A stretch of DNA of 64,000 nucleotides from Okapia johnstoni (taxonomy: Eukaryota > Chordata > Mammalia > Artiodactyla > Giraffidae): NCBI GenBank assembly GCA_024291935.2, contig CM044308.1, positions 120,244,501 through 120,308,500 on the forward strand. The letters run 5' to 3'. The first letter of the stretch is position 1. Every line of letters begins with the position of its first letter. The notes under the pieces were generated by a model, which was given only the letters and a program-made list of their open reading frames with translations, was not told the origin of the DNA and did no database searches. The translations under genes and the position numbers were made by a program. Below, in pieces: positions 36,991-49,755 of the stretch.

Positions 36991-38089
36991 AATGGGAAGA
37001 TTTTTGAGCAGCAAAGTTTCACAACCAGAGGTATTTTTCAGAAAATTATTTTTGCTGCTTTATTTGGAAATAGATTGGGGGAAACAAGGCTGGAAGAGAT
37101 CTATTAGAGAGTCACTAGAAATGTTCAGGGGAAAAGTGATAAAGGCATGAACCAGCAGTAGCAAGGGAAAAGAGAGGACAGATTTGAAGATCCTATGGCA
37201 ATAAGTAGAATCAACAGGCCTTGAACGATACTGGATATAGGAGGTGAGGATGGCATCAGAAGACTTAGATTTTGACTCCAAGTGATTATGAGGATGGTGA
37301 TATTATTAACAGAAATCAGGAACAAAGGAGAAAAAATCATAAAGAGAATAATTAAACCTTGCATGAAATAGTTCAGAAGGCATATAAACAGCTCTCTAGA
37401 CCTAACTTTCATAAATGATGCTAGAATTGTTCAAGGTCATAGGAAGCTACATTCATTCATGTCTACCTCCCACAGACATCTAGTAAAAACATGATAGGAA
37501 GCCAAGGGCAAAAGGAAGTCAGCTTAGTGGAAAAACACTGCCTAATCTCGCTCTTGTGTCATAAAAATAAAGTAGGTACCATAAAGAATCAGAATTTAAA
37601 TAAATGCATCAATAATCTTTTTTTCTCCCCCAAATACCAATAGAACAAAATCCAATCATCAGTCAAAACTGCAATTTAAGTAAATACTTAGCTTTAAAAT
37701 TGTCACCTAGAAACAATTTCCTAGTAAAAGCATATACATCCTTTAACAGAGTTGGAGAGCACACGGTAAAGCAATGACAGCCAAGTTTTTTTTTTCACCC
37801 TTCCTGCTGATAAACTTAATTCTACCAAAGGGCTTTACCTTCAAAAATAAAAAACACATTTCCCACCTCATTTCATTTTACTTAATTTGCTATTTTACCT
37901 AATTTGCTGTTCTAGCTATAGTTGATATAACTTTTTTAATATTTTATTGACCTTGTCAAGTTGGGAGTTTTACAGAATACCATCTATGAGGAAATTTCAG
38001 CACCAAAGTCAGATAAACTTTTGGATCTTTATGAAACTGATTACTATAAAAACTTTCAAATCCCAATTGACAAAGTATAGCTAAAAGAT

Positions 38090-39130
38090 GTCAGGATTAT
38101 AGATTACCAAATAAAAATCTAGTATCTTTTTATATACCATTAATAACTATCTACAAAAATATAATATTCAATTTATAACAACAAAACCTAAGAGAAAACT
38201 ATCATGTTAAAATCACTGGGAAAACAGTGTCAGAACAATGCACAAATAGGTAATGACTTGAAAAAATGAAATTTAGATTCTTGTGTTATATGATAGGTAA
38301 AAATATTTTAATACATAAAATATTTAAAAGTAAAAGAGTAAAATCATAAAAGGACTAAAAGGAAATGCACTGGAATACCATAATCATAAAGGTTCAGGAA
38401 GGTAATTTTAGGCATAACTCCAAAAGGAAACATCTACGATGCTGGAATAAAGATAAAAATGTAAACTTCTTTATCTAAAAAGCAAACATGATAAAACACA
38501 CAATAAACAATATGGAAAAATTACTGGCAGCATATGACAAAAAGAATCACCTTAAAAATGTCAATCAATAGGAAAATGAAAAATACACTCAATACAAAAA
38601 AAAAAGGTAAACTAATTAATTAGATGAAGGTTTTTTTTTTCTTTTTTTGTCTTTCTCTAGTTTCTAAATTTTATACAATAAACATACTTTGCAGTCAGAA
38701 AATTAAAAAAAAAAACACACAAAGATGTGGAAAATAGTTGATGACACTGAAAAATGTTCACAACATGTTTTTATATTCAAAACAAGTCAAAATAATAGAT
38801 AGAATATGATTCACTTACAAATATTTACAGGAAAAAGAATGAAGGATGAAAAGATTTTTTGAAAGTATACAAATATCCATTTTCTACAGTAAGTTGTATA
38901 TAATCACTTTGTAATAAGAACACAATTTTAAAAATCAGTATCAAATGTGTTACAATATATATGTTGAAAAGGAACCTAAGACTAATACATATGGTATGAT
39001 TTTAGTTTTTATTAAAAAAAAGTTATCCATACAAAGAAAATAGAATATGGTGGTTATTAACCTACTTTGGGGAGCAGGTGTGTGTGGGTTTTCACTTTTT
39101 ATTTTTAATACTTCTGGAATGTGTCAATCT
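38090..39130 (+). repeat. Old L1/HAL1-type LINE fossil, low confidence
   Basis: AATCTAGTATCTTTTTATAT, ACCATTAATAACTATCTAC and TTATAACAACAAAACCTAAG resemble the late ORF2 part of old L1. TTCTAAATTTTATACAATAA at about 38660 and a GTGGTTATTAAC stretch near 39050 resemble old L1 3' ends. Heavily decayed. Confidence 0.4.
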
Positions 39131-39587
39131 ATAAGCCTTAACACAATTTGAAAATATGCAAACCTGGAAATAATAACAGAAGTAATGAGCCTAGGACAAC
39201 TTTGTTACTAAAAACATAAAAAATGTTTGCAACATCACTGATTAAGAAATAAAGCGACGAAATTGTTGTAAATTTCTTTGCATAGTGAAAATAAAAAACA
39301 AACACAAGGATGTATTCCAAAAGTGTATCAAAACAACTGAAGTAAAAAAAAATAAAAATAATAAAAAAAACAACCGAAGTAACTTACTTGGATATAGTAA
39401 TATTCCACAGTGTTAAGTAAGAACAAACAAAAACAAACAAAAATCTTATATCTGACAAACTTATTTTACAAAACTCTTCTGTGACTCACGAATTAAAACA
39501 TTAGTACTCTCAGCCAATTTAAAATGTGGAAAACTGGCAGCAACCCCTGTCCCAACTATTCCTTCACCCACAAAATAAATAAAAGTT

Positions 39588-39924
39588 GGGATTCCCTCCT
39601 GGCTCAGTGGTAAAGAATCCGCCTGCCAATGTAGGAGACGCAAGTGTGATCCCCGATCTGGGGAGATCCCACACGTCTCAGGGCAGCTAAGCCCATGCAC
39701 CACAAGTACTGAGCATGTATTCAAGAGCCCCGGAGCCGCGCAACTACTGAAGCCCTCGCACCCTAGAGCCTGTGCGCAGCAACAAGAGAGGTCACGGGGA
39801 TGAGAAGCTTTTTACCACAACTGGAGAGCAGACCCCACTTTACACAACAAGAGAAAAACCTGCAAAGCAACGTAGACCCAGCACAGCCACAAATAAATAA
39901 ACAAATTAAGCATTAAAAAAAAAG
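39588..39924 (+). mobile_element. CHR-type SINE, near full length
   Basis: The head is GGGATTCCCTCCTGGCTCAG, followed by a box B-like GTGTGATCCCCGATCTGG. The long body includes CAACAAGAGAGGTCACGGG, and the tail is AAATAAATAAACAAATT plus an A run. The open frame on the minus strand here is SINE sequence. Confidence 0.88.
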
Positions 39925-40510
39925 TTAAAAACCTCATAAAACCCCTTATCTAAACCTGGGGAGAAGTATGTAGGGAAAGATATACCTATATACTGAAATC
40001 TATACTAAAAGTCACAAAACGGATGGATACTGGTAAAAAAGGCATTAAAGGCAGTAAAGAAAAGAAAAATCAAATGTAGCAAGAAGAAAACATTTTTAAT
40101 CAGTTCTTCATTTTTTGTTGCATTAACCTGGCTGAAAATGTTGCTATGTTGGCTTAACAGTAAACAAAGTGCTAATCTCAAAGTCAGAAAATTGGATTGA
40201 GTATTGGCTCTGAGATTCCTGAGTGTTTCCTATTCAAATCGGGCAAAAAATCTTCTGCATCATGGTTGTCTTGAGGCACTTCATTCAAGCCCCTTACAGA
40301 TAGATTCTTATGAAATTAATGGAAAGAAAACTGATAGGGAAGATGACAAAATTGTTAGGGATGAGTTACTTTTATTATACTATTTTACTTATTATTTCTA
40401 GTTTATACATGTTAACTATATATGGGATGTTAACTACAGTTAACTAGATGTTAACTATAATTTGGGATATAAATTTTAAATAAAATGTTCATAAAGAGTA
40501 TAAAATTTCT

Positions 40511-40609
40511 GATGCTGTTCAGTCGCTAAGTTGTGTCTGACTCTTGGTGACCCCATGGACTGCATGATGCCAGGCTCCTCTGTCCTCCATTATCTCTGGG
40601 AGCTTGCTC
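40511..40609 (-). mobile_element. 99-bp BovB 3' end remnant
   Basis: GTTCAGTCGCTAAGTTGTGT, GACTGCATGATGCCAGGCTC and TATCTCTGGGAGCTTGCTCA are the reversed last part of BovB. AAATTTCT at 40503-40510 and 40610-40617 is a probable 8-bp target-site duplication. Confidence 0.75.
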
Positions 40610-41529
40610 AAATTTCTCACTAAAGAACATGAAATAGAAGTATATATTTTGTTTACTTGATTTTTTAATACAAGCAAGTATGAAATTAGGGAATAAGAAA
40701 TACATAGTCTACCCTAAAATAGTGATGGTAATTATTGGCTTTATAGGACAAAAACAGTTAAACCTCATGACCATCAGAAGCGTTGTGTACAACTCAAAGT
40801 AGAATTAGAGAAGATCTGTTCTAAAAGTAATCAAAATAATTATGGTCGTAAGGGATGAAGGAAAAAGATTACTAGGCTAATAGTAGATAAAGATTTAGAG
40901 TCTTCAAGATGCAAAAGTCTTTAAGATCTCAAATTATATGAATAAGATGAAGCATGATTTACTTCATCAAATTCGAGAAGACCTGAGTTTTTGGAAGTTG
41001 AGCTCTTAGATGGTAACAAATTTACAGAATGCATTATTTACAACCCAAGTATCAAAAAAATGTGAAGAATGAAATGACTCATTCAGCTAATGTTCTACTC
41101 AATGCAGGGAGTTGCTATGCAGGGATCCATGAAAGGTATCACACAGAGCGAGACAAGGAACTCATTCTTTTTGGTAATAGCAATTCCATTTGTACACAAT
41201 TAAAACTCACAGGAATTTTTAAAATTGAGCCAATGTGAAAAAAGAATTGAGCCAACGTGGGCCTCAGAAAGCTTTCACTGGCTAATTGCAAGACAAAGCT
41301 TTAGAGTTTCTCACATGAGTATATCCTCCTGCCACAGGAGAGACAACTTTTTGTTATCGACAGGCACATCACTTCCCTCTTTCTAGGAAACATGTCTAAA
41401 TTCCTTTTCTGCAATTGCTCATGTTATATGATGTCAAGATCAATTATCTCCTCCTTCTCCCTCCTGGAGAAATTCTAGTTTGTACAGTAAGTTTTCTATG
41501 TCGAGATGACCAAATAAGACCTTTGCCCC

Positions 41530-41981
41530 TGTGGGAGATTAAAGACAACTGCAAATTCTTTGCTTACTCCTCGAATTGAGAGGTGGGTCTAATTTCCCTT
41601 TCTGAATCTGCGCTGGCTTGAGTGACTTACTTTGTGCCAACACAATGTGGCAAAGTGACTAGGATTCCCAAGGTTATGTCACAAGAAAATTTGCATCTTT
41701 CAGAACACTTGTCAGAACTCAGGTGCCTTGACATGAGGAAATCCAAGAAGCCCCATGAAGAATAACTTGAGGTCCTAAACCAAAAGTCCAACTGAACTCC
41801 AAACCAACAGCCTGAATCAACTTACCAGTTATATAAGTAAACCATATTGGAAATAGATACTTCAACTGATAGTCAAGCTAATTTGCCCAAATTGCATAGC
41901 TGTGAGCAATATAAGCTATTCTTGTTTCAAATCACTGAGTATTGGGGTGGTTTATATACTCAGCAGTAGATAACTGGAACA
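41530..41981 (+). mobile_element. Solo LTR of MLT1 type (ERVL-MaLR fossil)
   Basis: It starts TGTGGGAGATTAAAG, with MLT1 words CCTTTCTGAATCTGCGCTGG, GAGTGACTTACTTTGTGCC and AATGTGGCAAAGTGAC. It ends GTATTGGGGTGGTTTATATA then GTAGATAACTGGAACA, i.e. TG...CA ends. No internal retroviral sequence adjoins it. It is an old regulatory relic without coding capacity. Confidence 0.8.
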
Positions 41982-43069
41982 CCTTTTATCTCAATAATAA
42001 CCCCAAACAGAAATACTGAACTCTTTGATGAAACTAGCATTAATTAATTAAGACAGGGGCAGATGGGAAGAAAATATTGTATCTGAGAACCTGCAGTGAA
42101 AGACACAGAAAAGAAGCAAAGTGATTTGTATCAGTACTACAGAACTCCACAATGGATCATCATCAGAACTGCAGAAGAAACAAGGATAGGGCTGAAAACA
42201 AGGAGACTGTATAAATAGTACTAAGCACTGTGAGACAACTTCCTGCCCCAGTCCTAAAGAACACATCAACTACAGTCTCTAAACAAAGAAAATCAAAGGT
42301 TCTGGACTCAAGACCTGTTTGTGCAGGCACTGTCAGACTTACCACAAAGTAGGTTAAGTGAAAGTTTACTCAGTAAATGAAGATCTCTAACCTGCCTTCC
42401 ACAGCTTAGCTTTAGAATGTCAGCAGCAAGGTTTATAATCCCTAGGCAAGAAAATAGAAGACCCATCACTAGAAAAACTGAACAATCCCAAAGGAAAGAT
42501 GGATAGAACTGATACACAGAGGTTCCAATAAATCAGGTGGCCTGCCACTCCTGTACCTTGCCTCAATATACAAAGTTCCCATTCAGCTTTATGTGCTTTA
42601 TTTTTATATATAATATAAATAGAAAAAGAAGGATCACCAGGCTTTGGGGAAAGCTTCCAACAGGAAACAGGACAAAGGGGGAAAAAAAATGCCCAGAGTA
42701 CTGAAAACTTGAAGAAACTAAATATCTTCAAAAAGATAAGCCATTTTTGGGGAAGTATAATACAAACTGCTTTTTGAAAATAAATATATGACAGTGGAAA
42801 AACATTTTAATATTAGATTATAGAAGAAAAGCTGAAGAAATTGGATACAAAGTCAAATGAGATAAATATTAGGAGGAAAATTATAAAGAAAAATTAAAAA
42901 GATAGGATATAGATCCCAATATCAAAATATTCCAGAAAGTAAAAGTAGAGACCAAAGATGGTAAATTGACACACAAAAAGTACAAGAAAGTTTCCCAAAA
43001 CTAGAGGACAGTAGGTTGACAAATTTCCTGAGTGCCTAGCAGAATAAATTTTAAAAAGACCATACCTCA

Positions 43070-43395
43070 GACTTCTCTAGAGGCCTGGTGGTTGGGAGTA
43101 TGCAGGCCAACGCAGGGGACACGGGTTTGATCCCTGGTCTGGGAAGATTCCACATGCCTCAGGGCAACTAAAGCCCATGGACCACAGCAACTGAGCCCCT
43201 GAGCTACAACTACTGAAGGCTGCATGCCCTACGGCCTGTGCTCTGCAACGAGAAGCCACTGCAATGAGAAGCCTGTGCAAAACTAGAGAGTAGTCTCTGC
43301 TCACTGCAACTAGAGAAAACCCATATACAGCAATGAGCACCCAGCACAACCAAAATATAAAAGAATAAAGCTCGAGTTCTGATTAAAAAAAAAAA
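43070..43395 (+). mobile_element. CHR-type SINE with degenerate target-site duplication
   Basis: The decayed head is AGACTTCTCTAGAGGCCTGG, the box B relic GGGTTTGATCCCTGGTCTGG, followed by body and A-rich tail. AAAAGACCATACCTCAG before and AAAGACCCCTATCTCAG after look like the diverged target duplication. Confidence 0.82.
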
Positions 43396-43491
43396 AGACC
43401 CCTATCTCAGATAATGAATCTAAAAGCTTCTAGAGAAAAAAAACAAAACAACCAAAAAGACTAACTACAGAGAGGGCTCAGCATGGCATTG

Positions 43492-43692
43492 GGCTTCCCT
43501 GGTAGATCAGGTGGTAAAGAATTCTCCTGCAATGTAGGAGACCCAGGTTTGATCCCTGAGTCGGGAAGATCCCCTGGAGAAGGAAATGGTAACCCACTCC
43601 AGTATTCTTGCCTGGGAAATCCCACGGACAGTGGAACCTGGTACAGACCATGAAGTTCCAAAAGAGTTGGACAAGACTTAGCAACTAAACAA
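43492..43692 (+). mobile_element. Bov-tA SINE
   Basis: The head is GGGCTTCCCTGGTAGATCAG, the box B relic CAGGTTTGATCCCTGAG, and the body runs to GGACAAGACTTAGCAACTAA. Confidence 0.92.
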
Positions 43693-44182
43693 CAAAATCA
43701 AGAAAGGGGAAGATAAGGGATTCAAATCAGGAGAAAAACAATAGTGCAGAGGGTTTTTTAAATAAAAAAAAACCCCACCAAATATAGGCTGGAGTAGGAG
43801 CATGCAGGAATCCAGAGTGATGACCCCAAGAAAAAAACAGAGTTGATAAATTATTTTGTGTTACCAAGCAGAAAGTGATGCTGAGAAGTGTTTCACAAAA
43901 CTGGTAGAAATATGAGACTGAAGAAACTATACAAGTGAAAAAATGATTTGACTTCAACTTGCTGATTTTATACAGATAAAAGGTTTTGATATGTTAAATG
44001 ACATGTAATAACCAGTGTCACAAAGGGCAGAGGTATCAGTTACCACAAATGGGGATACTCAACCATTATGGACATTGCTTCAGTAAACAGAATTTACTAG
44101 CAATGCTGCCATTCTGAGTTCTGGTTCCAGCTTTACATCTAAGCATGTAAAATTAGGGAAGTTAACCATTTCTACGACCAGT

Positions 44183-44635
44183 GTGTTCTCTTGGAAAACT
44201 TCTGTTAGCCTTTGCCCTGCTTCATTTTGTACTCCAAGGCCAAACTTGGCTGTTACTCCAGGATCTCTTGACTTTCTACTTTTGCATTCCAGTCCCCTAT
44301 GATGAAAAGGACATCTTTTTTTGGTGTTAGTTCTAGAAGGTCTTGTAGGTCTTCATAGAACTGTTTGTTTTCTTCAGCATTAGCAGTTGGGACATAGACT
44401 TGGATTACTGTGATGTTTAATGGTTTGCCTTAGAAACGAACTGAATCATTCTGTTGTTTTTGAGACTGCATCCAACTACTGCATTTTGGACTCTTGTTGA
44501 CTCTGAGGGCTCCATTTCTTCTATGGGATTCTTGCCCACAGCAGTAGATAAAATGGTCATCTGAATTAAAAATGCCCATTCCCGTCCATTTTAGTTCACT
44601 GATTTCTAAAATGTCAATTTTTATGCTACAGGAAT
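44183..44635 (-). mobile_element. Internal BovB LINE fragment, endonuclease region
   Basis: The minus strand reads through the BovB ORF2 endonuclease segment: DILEISELKWTGMG at the right, a GQESHRRNGAL block, and on the left the complement of the FGLGVQNEAGQ and GDWNAK region. Both the 5' end and the entire RT part are missing, so this is an internal fragment, probably cut by a deletion. Confidence 0.88.
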
Positions 44636-45149
44636 AAACAAACTTATTTCTCATTAGCAAAAGTGTTGATTGTAACGGTTCCTATTTTGAATAATAATGA
44701 TGTGTCTCAGCCTAGTTATAATGTTTCAAAATTCAGGGTCCAATATCACCGTTACATCCGCATCAATACAGTAACACTAAGATACAGGTTGATACATAGT
44801 TTTTGCTCAGGTGTTGAAGGCCTCAGCCTTTTTTCCCCACAACAGTGGGTAAGTTTATCTTAATTCTCCCTTCTTGATTGGGGAATTAAGTTTCCTCTAA
44901 ACATGGTAAACTATTATTTTTCAAAAAATTAATTAGGCAGTTCTACTATTTTGGGCTCACAAGTGGTCCACCTATTTATCCCCCTTATTTATTCAGTGGT
45001 CTGCTCAGTAAGATTTATAAACACATAATGGACAAATAATGTTTCAGTTCTTTTAATCTCACTGGCTACATGAATTTATCCTGGTTTAGTCTGAGTTGTC
45101 TTGTTGACTCTTTCGCTATTTCTCTATTCTAAGACCAGGATTATAATCA

Positions 45150-45324
45150 TTTTTTTTTTGGCTGTGGTGGGTCTTCATTGCAGCACTGGGCTTTTTCTAG
45201 TTGTAGTGCACAGGCTTAGTTGCCCTCCTCAGCACGTGAGATCTTAGCTCTGCTACCAGGGATTGAACCCGCATCCCTTGCATTTTAAGGCAGAGCCTTA
45301 ATCACTAGACCACCAGGGAAGACT
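45150..45324 (-). mobile_element. CHR-type SINE with 14-bp target-site duplication (one mismatch)
   Basis: A T-run is followed by TTGGCTGTGGTGGGTCTTCA, CACGTGAGATCTTAGCTCTG, and the head ends GACCACCAGGGAAGA. TATAATCATTTTTT before and TATAATTATTTTTT after flank it. It lies 160 bp 3' (in VMP1 sense) of the exon 45487-45618. Confidence 0.82.
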
Positions 45325-45486
45325 CTATAATTATTTTTTATGATTCACCTTTTCTAAATATTTTACATTAAACCATGTATGATTTTTTTTTTCACACTGG
45401 CAGTTTTCTTCTTCAGAGAAACTATTAAAAATTTTACCTTAATAATAACCTGTTTTGATTAGCTATTTTTTCCCCACTGATCTTAC

Positions 45487-45618
45487 TTGTGCAGTCTCTG
45501 CATGTTCCAGCATTTCTTCAAATTCCTGATACTCTTCATCATCTGGTTCAGCACCTGAGAGGCGAGCTGCCCTGGCCATGAAATATGGAGGTAGCTCTCC
45601 AATTGCTGTACCGATACC
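45487..45618 (-). CDS. VMP1: VMP1 internal coding exon (44 codons, DedA-type motif and acidic stretch)
   Basis: 132 bp on the minus strand encode 44 residues beginning [18 protein letters not shown] and ending [11 protein letters not shown]. The [16 protein letters not shown] segment is the part of VMP1 that resembles the conserved E-x-x-x-Y...R motif of DedA/VTT proteins. It is followed by a strongly acidic run ([12 protein letters not shown]) predicted to face the cytosol. The acceptor is a pyrimidine-rich tract ending CATAG (AG at 45620-45619) and the donor is GTAAGA (45486-45485). Both junctions are phase 0 and join in frame to the exon at 56030-56197 (CMW + GIG) and to the one at 14105-14185. 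I recall Ser rather than Thr at the fourth-last position in human VMP1, a conservative change. Confidence 0.97.
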
Positions 45619-45971
45619 CTATGTAAAAAGAACAAAACACTTACATGAGATTTTCTCAACACAGGGATGAGAAGCAGATTAAATTTTTAATTTTCAATAT
45701 CACTAAAAGCATGTTAAGATGTATATTTTAGGAAGGAAAAGACACGCTACATGATCAGGAGGGCATGAGTTTGAATCCTGACCTTAATACGGATCTAAAC
45801 AATGCCTGACCAGATAGCATACATAAAATTCTCAGGCAATCCTGGGTACACTGCAGATACTATATTAATGTTAGTTAGTTCTCTAGCATCTCTACTTATA
45901 TCCTCTGTTCTTATTTTTATATCTCTTTTCATTTTATTAATTTTAGAAATAGCTCACAGTTTTCTAGACTT

Positions 45972-46275
45972 TTGAATTTTTTTTATTGAAGTATAGCTGA
46001 TTTATAAATTTAGTTTCAAGTGTAAAACACAGTGATTCAACATTTTTATAGATTATATTCTATTTAAAGTTATTATAAAGTATTGGCCTATTTTTCTTGT
46101 AGCTTATTTATTCTATACACAATAGTTTGTACCTCTCAATCTCTATGGCTATCTTGCTCCCTCCTTCCTCTCTTCCCTCTCCTCACTGGCAACCACTAGT
46201 TTTATCTGAAATTGTTTTGTTATAAACCCTCATTTTAAAAAATTTATACATAAATATATATTCATACACTGTTAT
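45972..46275 (-). repeat. L1 3' UTR fragment
   Basis: TTTATTGAAGTATAGCTGAT, AAAACACAGTGATTCAACAT, TATACACAATAGTTTGTACC and CACTGGCAACCACTAGTTTT are the reversed L1 3' UTR order. Confidence 0.75.
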
Positions 46276-47224
46276 TTTTGTCAGTCTTCCTCCCCTTTTC
46301 AAATGATTTGCTAATGAGCACTTGCTAGCATAGCTCTTAGATATATATTTTCTAGGAAATCTTCTTGTATTTAGGATGTTGCTTTAATCCCAATACAACT
46401 TTTTTTTGTACAGAGTTAACAAACTGTGGTCAGGAAGCCCCCTGATATCTCAACATTAGGATGGATAAATTTTCACCACAGGAAAAATGTTGATTTCCTC
46501 AGGACATTGAGTGACTCATGTTTCAGTCACTTTGTGGATTCTTGTTTTTGAAGAGAATTTTTTTTCCCAATCATCTTAGGATATAAGGATGAAAACAAAG
46601 TAAAAGAATCAGGAACTTGGTTTGAACTTAAATGGCTTAAATACAGGATAGATAATAATGCAAGAGACCTATAGTACCCAGGAAAATTCTTTAACTTTGA
46701 GTCACCCTTCTTTGCCCTGGATCATAGTGAATGAAAAAGCTTCAGTAGTTTTCAGAAGCAACTTTAGGTCTTTTTGTTTGCTCTGTCCTATGGCTCTGCC
46801 TGCTAATGCCTTGATAAGAATCCTCAAAGAATATTACCAAACTCAAGCATCCCGTGGTCACAGTGTTATACTCCCGTGTGTAAAACCAACCATCTCCAAG
46901 TGTAACTGCATTATCTACATGTGAGCCAAGAGTTAGCAAAAGGATATACTTAAGTGCCAAAAGAATAAGACTAGTTAAATATCTAGTTAAAGAACAGAGA
47001 AAGGGGAGAGACACACACAGAGAAGGGTACTGGAAGAAAGCATAAATCATATTCTCTGAAACAAGAAAAGTTAATTTCACCTCCTCTGGAGGATGTTAGA
47101 GAACTAATTATTTTAAAAACTGGTAAATAAAGAGAAACAGTTAATTATTTATCCTGTCTTATCTATATGGAAGATAACTCAGGGTAACCAAACTGATGAT
47201 AAGGAGAAGTTACTCTTTACCAAA

Positions 47225-47885
47225 GCATTCCAGTCATTAACCAAAGAAAAAATAATGCAATTGGAATGACCTCATTTTATAAACCCCAGTAAAATAATGG
47301 ACTTATATATAATGGTGTTAATATAAACAGATAGACAGCCAGACATTACTGGACTATGTGACAGAATATTCTAGACCATAAAGTATATCCTTGTGAAAAA
47401 ATGATTTTCCCTCAAGCCTGTCAATCCAGCTATCAATTCACAGGAAACAGAGAAATATATTTAAATAACACCAACTGGAATACAAACAGTAAAATTCAGA
47501 CCATGGAAAACTATACTTGACAAACAATCCAGTTTCATCAACCAATACAAAGATATTGAAAAGAAAAAGCAACAATCAAAAAAATTTGAACTCTAATTGG
47601 GTAACAGAGTTTAAAGAGGCTACTCCTAAATCCTCTTAGGTGTGACAATGTTTTTTAAGTCCTAAGGTTGATATTTACAGATAAAATATGCTATGTTACC
47701 TGGGATATGCTTCAAGATAATTGTGAGTTGAGTGAGGAAGGGTCTAGATAAAACAGTATTAGCCACAAGTGAAAGCTGGCTAGTGAAAGCTGGGCAGCCA
47801 TTAGTGAAAGCTGGGTAACAGTATATTGAATTAATTATATAACTTCCTGTACTTAAATTTTTTCACGACAAAAAGAAGAAAAGTT
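47225..47885 (+). repeat. Ancient mammalian interspersed repeat, family not assigned
   Basis: AACTATACTTGACAAACAAT, CCTGGGATATGCTTCAAGAT, GTCTAGATAAAACAGTATTA, GCTGGGTAACAGTATATTG and the end ACTTAAATTTTTTCACGAC match a widespread mammalian repeat layout I recognise but cannot name. AGTGAAAGCTGG occurs three times between about 47768 and 47815, a local expansion. Confidence 0.4.
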
Positions 47886-48974
47886 ATTTGCAACATTTTA
47901 TTCAAAACATAAACTTCTCTTCTTCTCAAATGTTCAATAGTTCTGACAACAATCATATGATTCAAACTCAGGACAAATTTTCTTAAAGTTAAAAGGAAGT
48001 AAAAATGAACTGAAATGAAATCAAGATCTACAAACTATTTTATACTTAGTTGATCATTTTCATTGTTATATTTTAATTCTGTTCATGTTTTCCCATATTA
48101 GCAAGGAGATGGTGATCAGGAGCTAGTATTCTATTTTTTATGCATATAAGTAAAAAGGAAACATAGTCTTACAGACAGGTCCCCTCAAGATACATTATAT
48201 TCTAAACACAGAAGTTGGACACTGAAGTCCCAAAATTTCATGATTCTTACAAAACAATTTTATAATTCTTGCAAAATCAACATGAAAAAAACAAAACTTA
48301 ACTGTGGAACACTATAAACTGTCAGCCTAAGTTTAATTAAGGGGAAGAAATGACTGGCTTCCTTATTGCAAAAGAAAGACAAATGGTATTTAGTCAAGCC
48401 ATAATTCAGGAAATCTTCTAAAAATTGTTGACTGTATATCAATTTATTATCCTGAAGTTCATGTTTCTTGAATTGGAGAAGAGTTTAATATGCACAAAAT
48501 ATGCAAAACCAGTAGAGAAACACAATAACTTCCTGGAGTGTCAATTTTATGAAAAGATTTTTAGGAGGAGAAAATCCCAAATTTTTGTACTTTCAAAAAG
48601 TTTTCTCAAGTGGAATCACAAGTAAATTATGAGCATCTTGCTTTTCTGTGTTAGGAATTATAAGTTTTATGCTAAAAATCTGGGAGTAGAAAATTTTATA
48701 TATGCTGACTACGCAGAAGTTATGGTAGTTTGGTATTATCAGTATGTTAATAATCTTTAAAAACAAAGTCATTTTTCTGTTAAATATCCTAACTACTACA
48801 AACATGAAACAGAGGTTAAAAGCCAAAGTTTGGAGGGTAACTTGGAACCATTGAGAAATTTAAGGTTTTTACAGCAATGTTTAAAAAAATTATACCAATT
48901 TTAGTAAAATTATTAGATTGTTTTACAAACAAAAAGAGAGAGAAAATGTGCTTCCAGTTTCCCTTGAGGTTAGT

Positions 48975-49325
48975 TTTAAAATGACTTCAGGAAGGAATGA
49001 AATTCTGATATATGCTCCAACACAGATGAAACTTGAAAACATTACACTAAGTGATGTAAGCCGACATGGACAGATACTGTGTGATTCCATTTATATGGGG
49101 TATCAAGAATAGGCAGTTTCATAGAGGCAGAAAGTTCAAAATTACCAGGGGCAGGGGAGAGTAGGGAACGAGGAGTTATTGTTTAATGGGTACAGAGTTT
49201 CTGTTTGGGGATGACAAAAAAGTTCTGCAAGTAGATATTGATGGTGGTTACACAACACTGTGAGTATAGTTAATGCCAGTAAATTGTATACATAACCTGT
49301 TATGTATATTTTACTACAATAGGAA
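48975..49325 (+). repeat. L1 3' UTR fragment (older subfamily)
   Basis: CTACCAGGGGCAGGGGAG-like sequence at 49142, GATGAAACTTGAAAACATTA, GGTTACACAACACTGTGAGT and GTATATTTTACTACAATAGG are the late 3' part of older L1 elements. Confidence 0.7.
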
Positions 49326-49755
49326 AAAAACTCCCAAAAACAAAACCAGGAATTAACTAATAAATTAATTTACACCTCCTCACTTTATACCTTATTATCT
49401 TTAAGGAGTAAAGTGAGGTACAGGCCAGTGGTAGGACCGAGAGCCTGAGCATATCTTTAGATATTCATTGAAACATTGCTGTTTCATGGAAATTTTCCCC
49501 GAATCACAGACTAGGAAAAATCTTCATATTATGCAACAGTTTTCTCCTTCATAGCACTTATCACAATTAGTTGAAATACTTATATAATTTTCCCACAATA
49601 CATATATATACATTTTACCATAACTATTTCCCTTATTAGAATATAAAGCTCCATGTTAAGTTTCACTCACTGTGAATTTCCAATACTTGGAAGCTTAATA
49701 ACTATTAATGGAATTTGAAATGATAACTGAAAAGAAAATTTATGGAGCATTACAC

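Larger units (their letters stand above)
36360..37420 (+). repeat. Ancient mammalian interspersed repeat split by a nested insertion at 36530-36990
   Basis: The left piece (CTCCTCTCATGGAGCTTATA, TTCAGGGAATGGGAAG) and right piece (ATTTTTGAGCAGCAAAG, GAAATGTTCAGGGGAAAAG, GTAGAATCAACAGGCC) read as one continuous fossil if the block 36530-36990 is removed. It is the same unassigned family as 27745-28110. Confidence 0.55.
42780..43930 (+). repeat. Old L1/HAL1-type 5' region fossil, interrupted by two SINEs
   Basis: GAAAGTTTCCCAAAACTAGA, GAGTGCCTAGCAGAATAAAT and AATCTAAAAGCTTCTAGAGA follow the order of the 5' part of old L1/HAL1 elements. The CHR SINE (43070-43395) and the Bov-tA (43492-43692) are inserted in it. 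Confidence 0.55.
14186..45486 (-). other. VMP1: VMP1 intron of 31301 bp
   Basis: This is the largest intron in the window. 14396-19734 has almost no recognisable interspersed repeat; the rest is repeat-dense, as itemised separately. Stretches in which I see nothing assignable are 23936-24959, 27336-27740, 30246-31079, 31801-34055, 34175-35152, 37421-38089, 39131-39587, 39925-40502, 40618-41529, 41982-42779, 43931-44182 and 44631-45140. They are AT-rich and carry only short, unremarkable open frames. Confidence 0.85.

Noticed and set aside
41530..41981. Endogenous retrovirus provirus
   Set aside because: Only one MLT1-type LTR is present, without gag, pol or env sequence or a partner LTR nearby.
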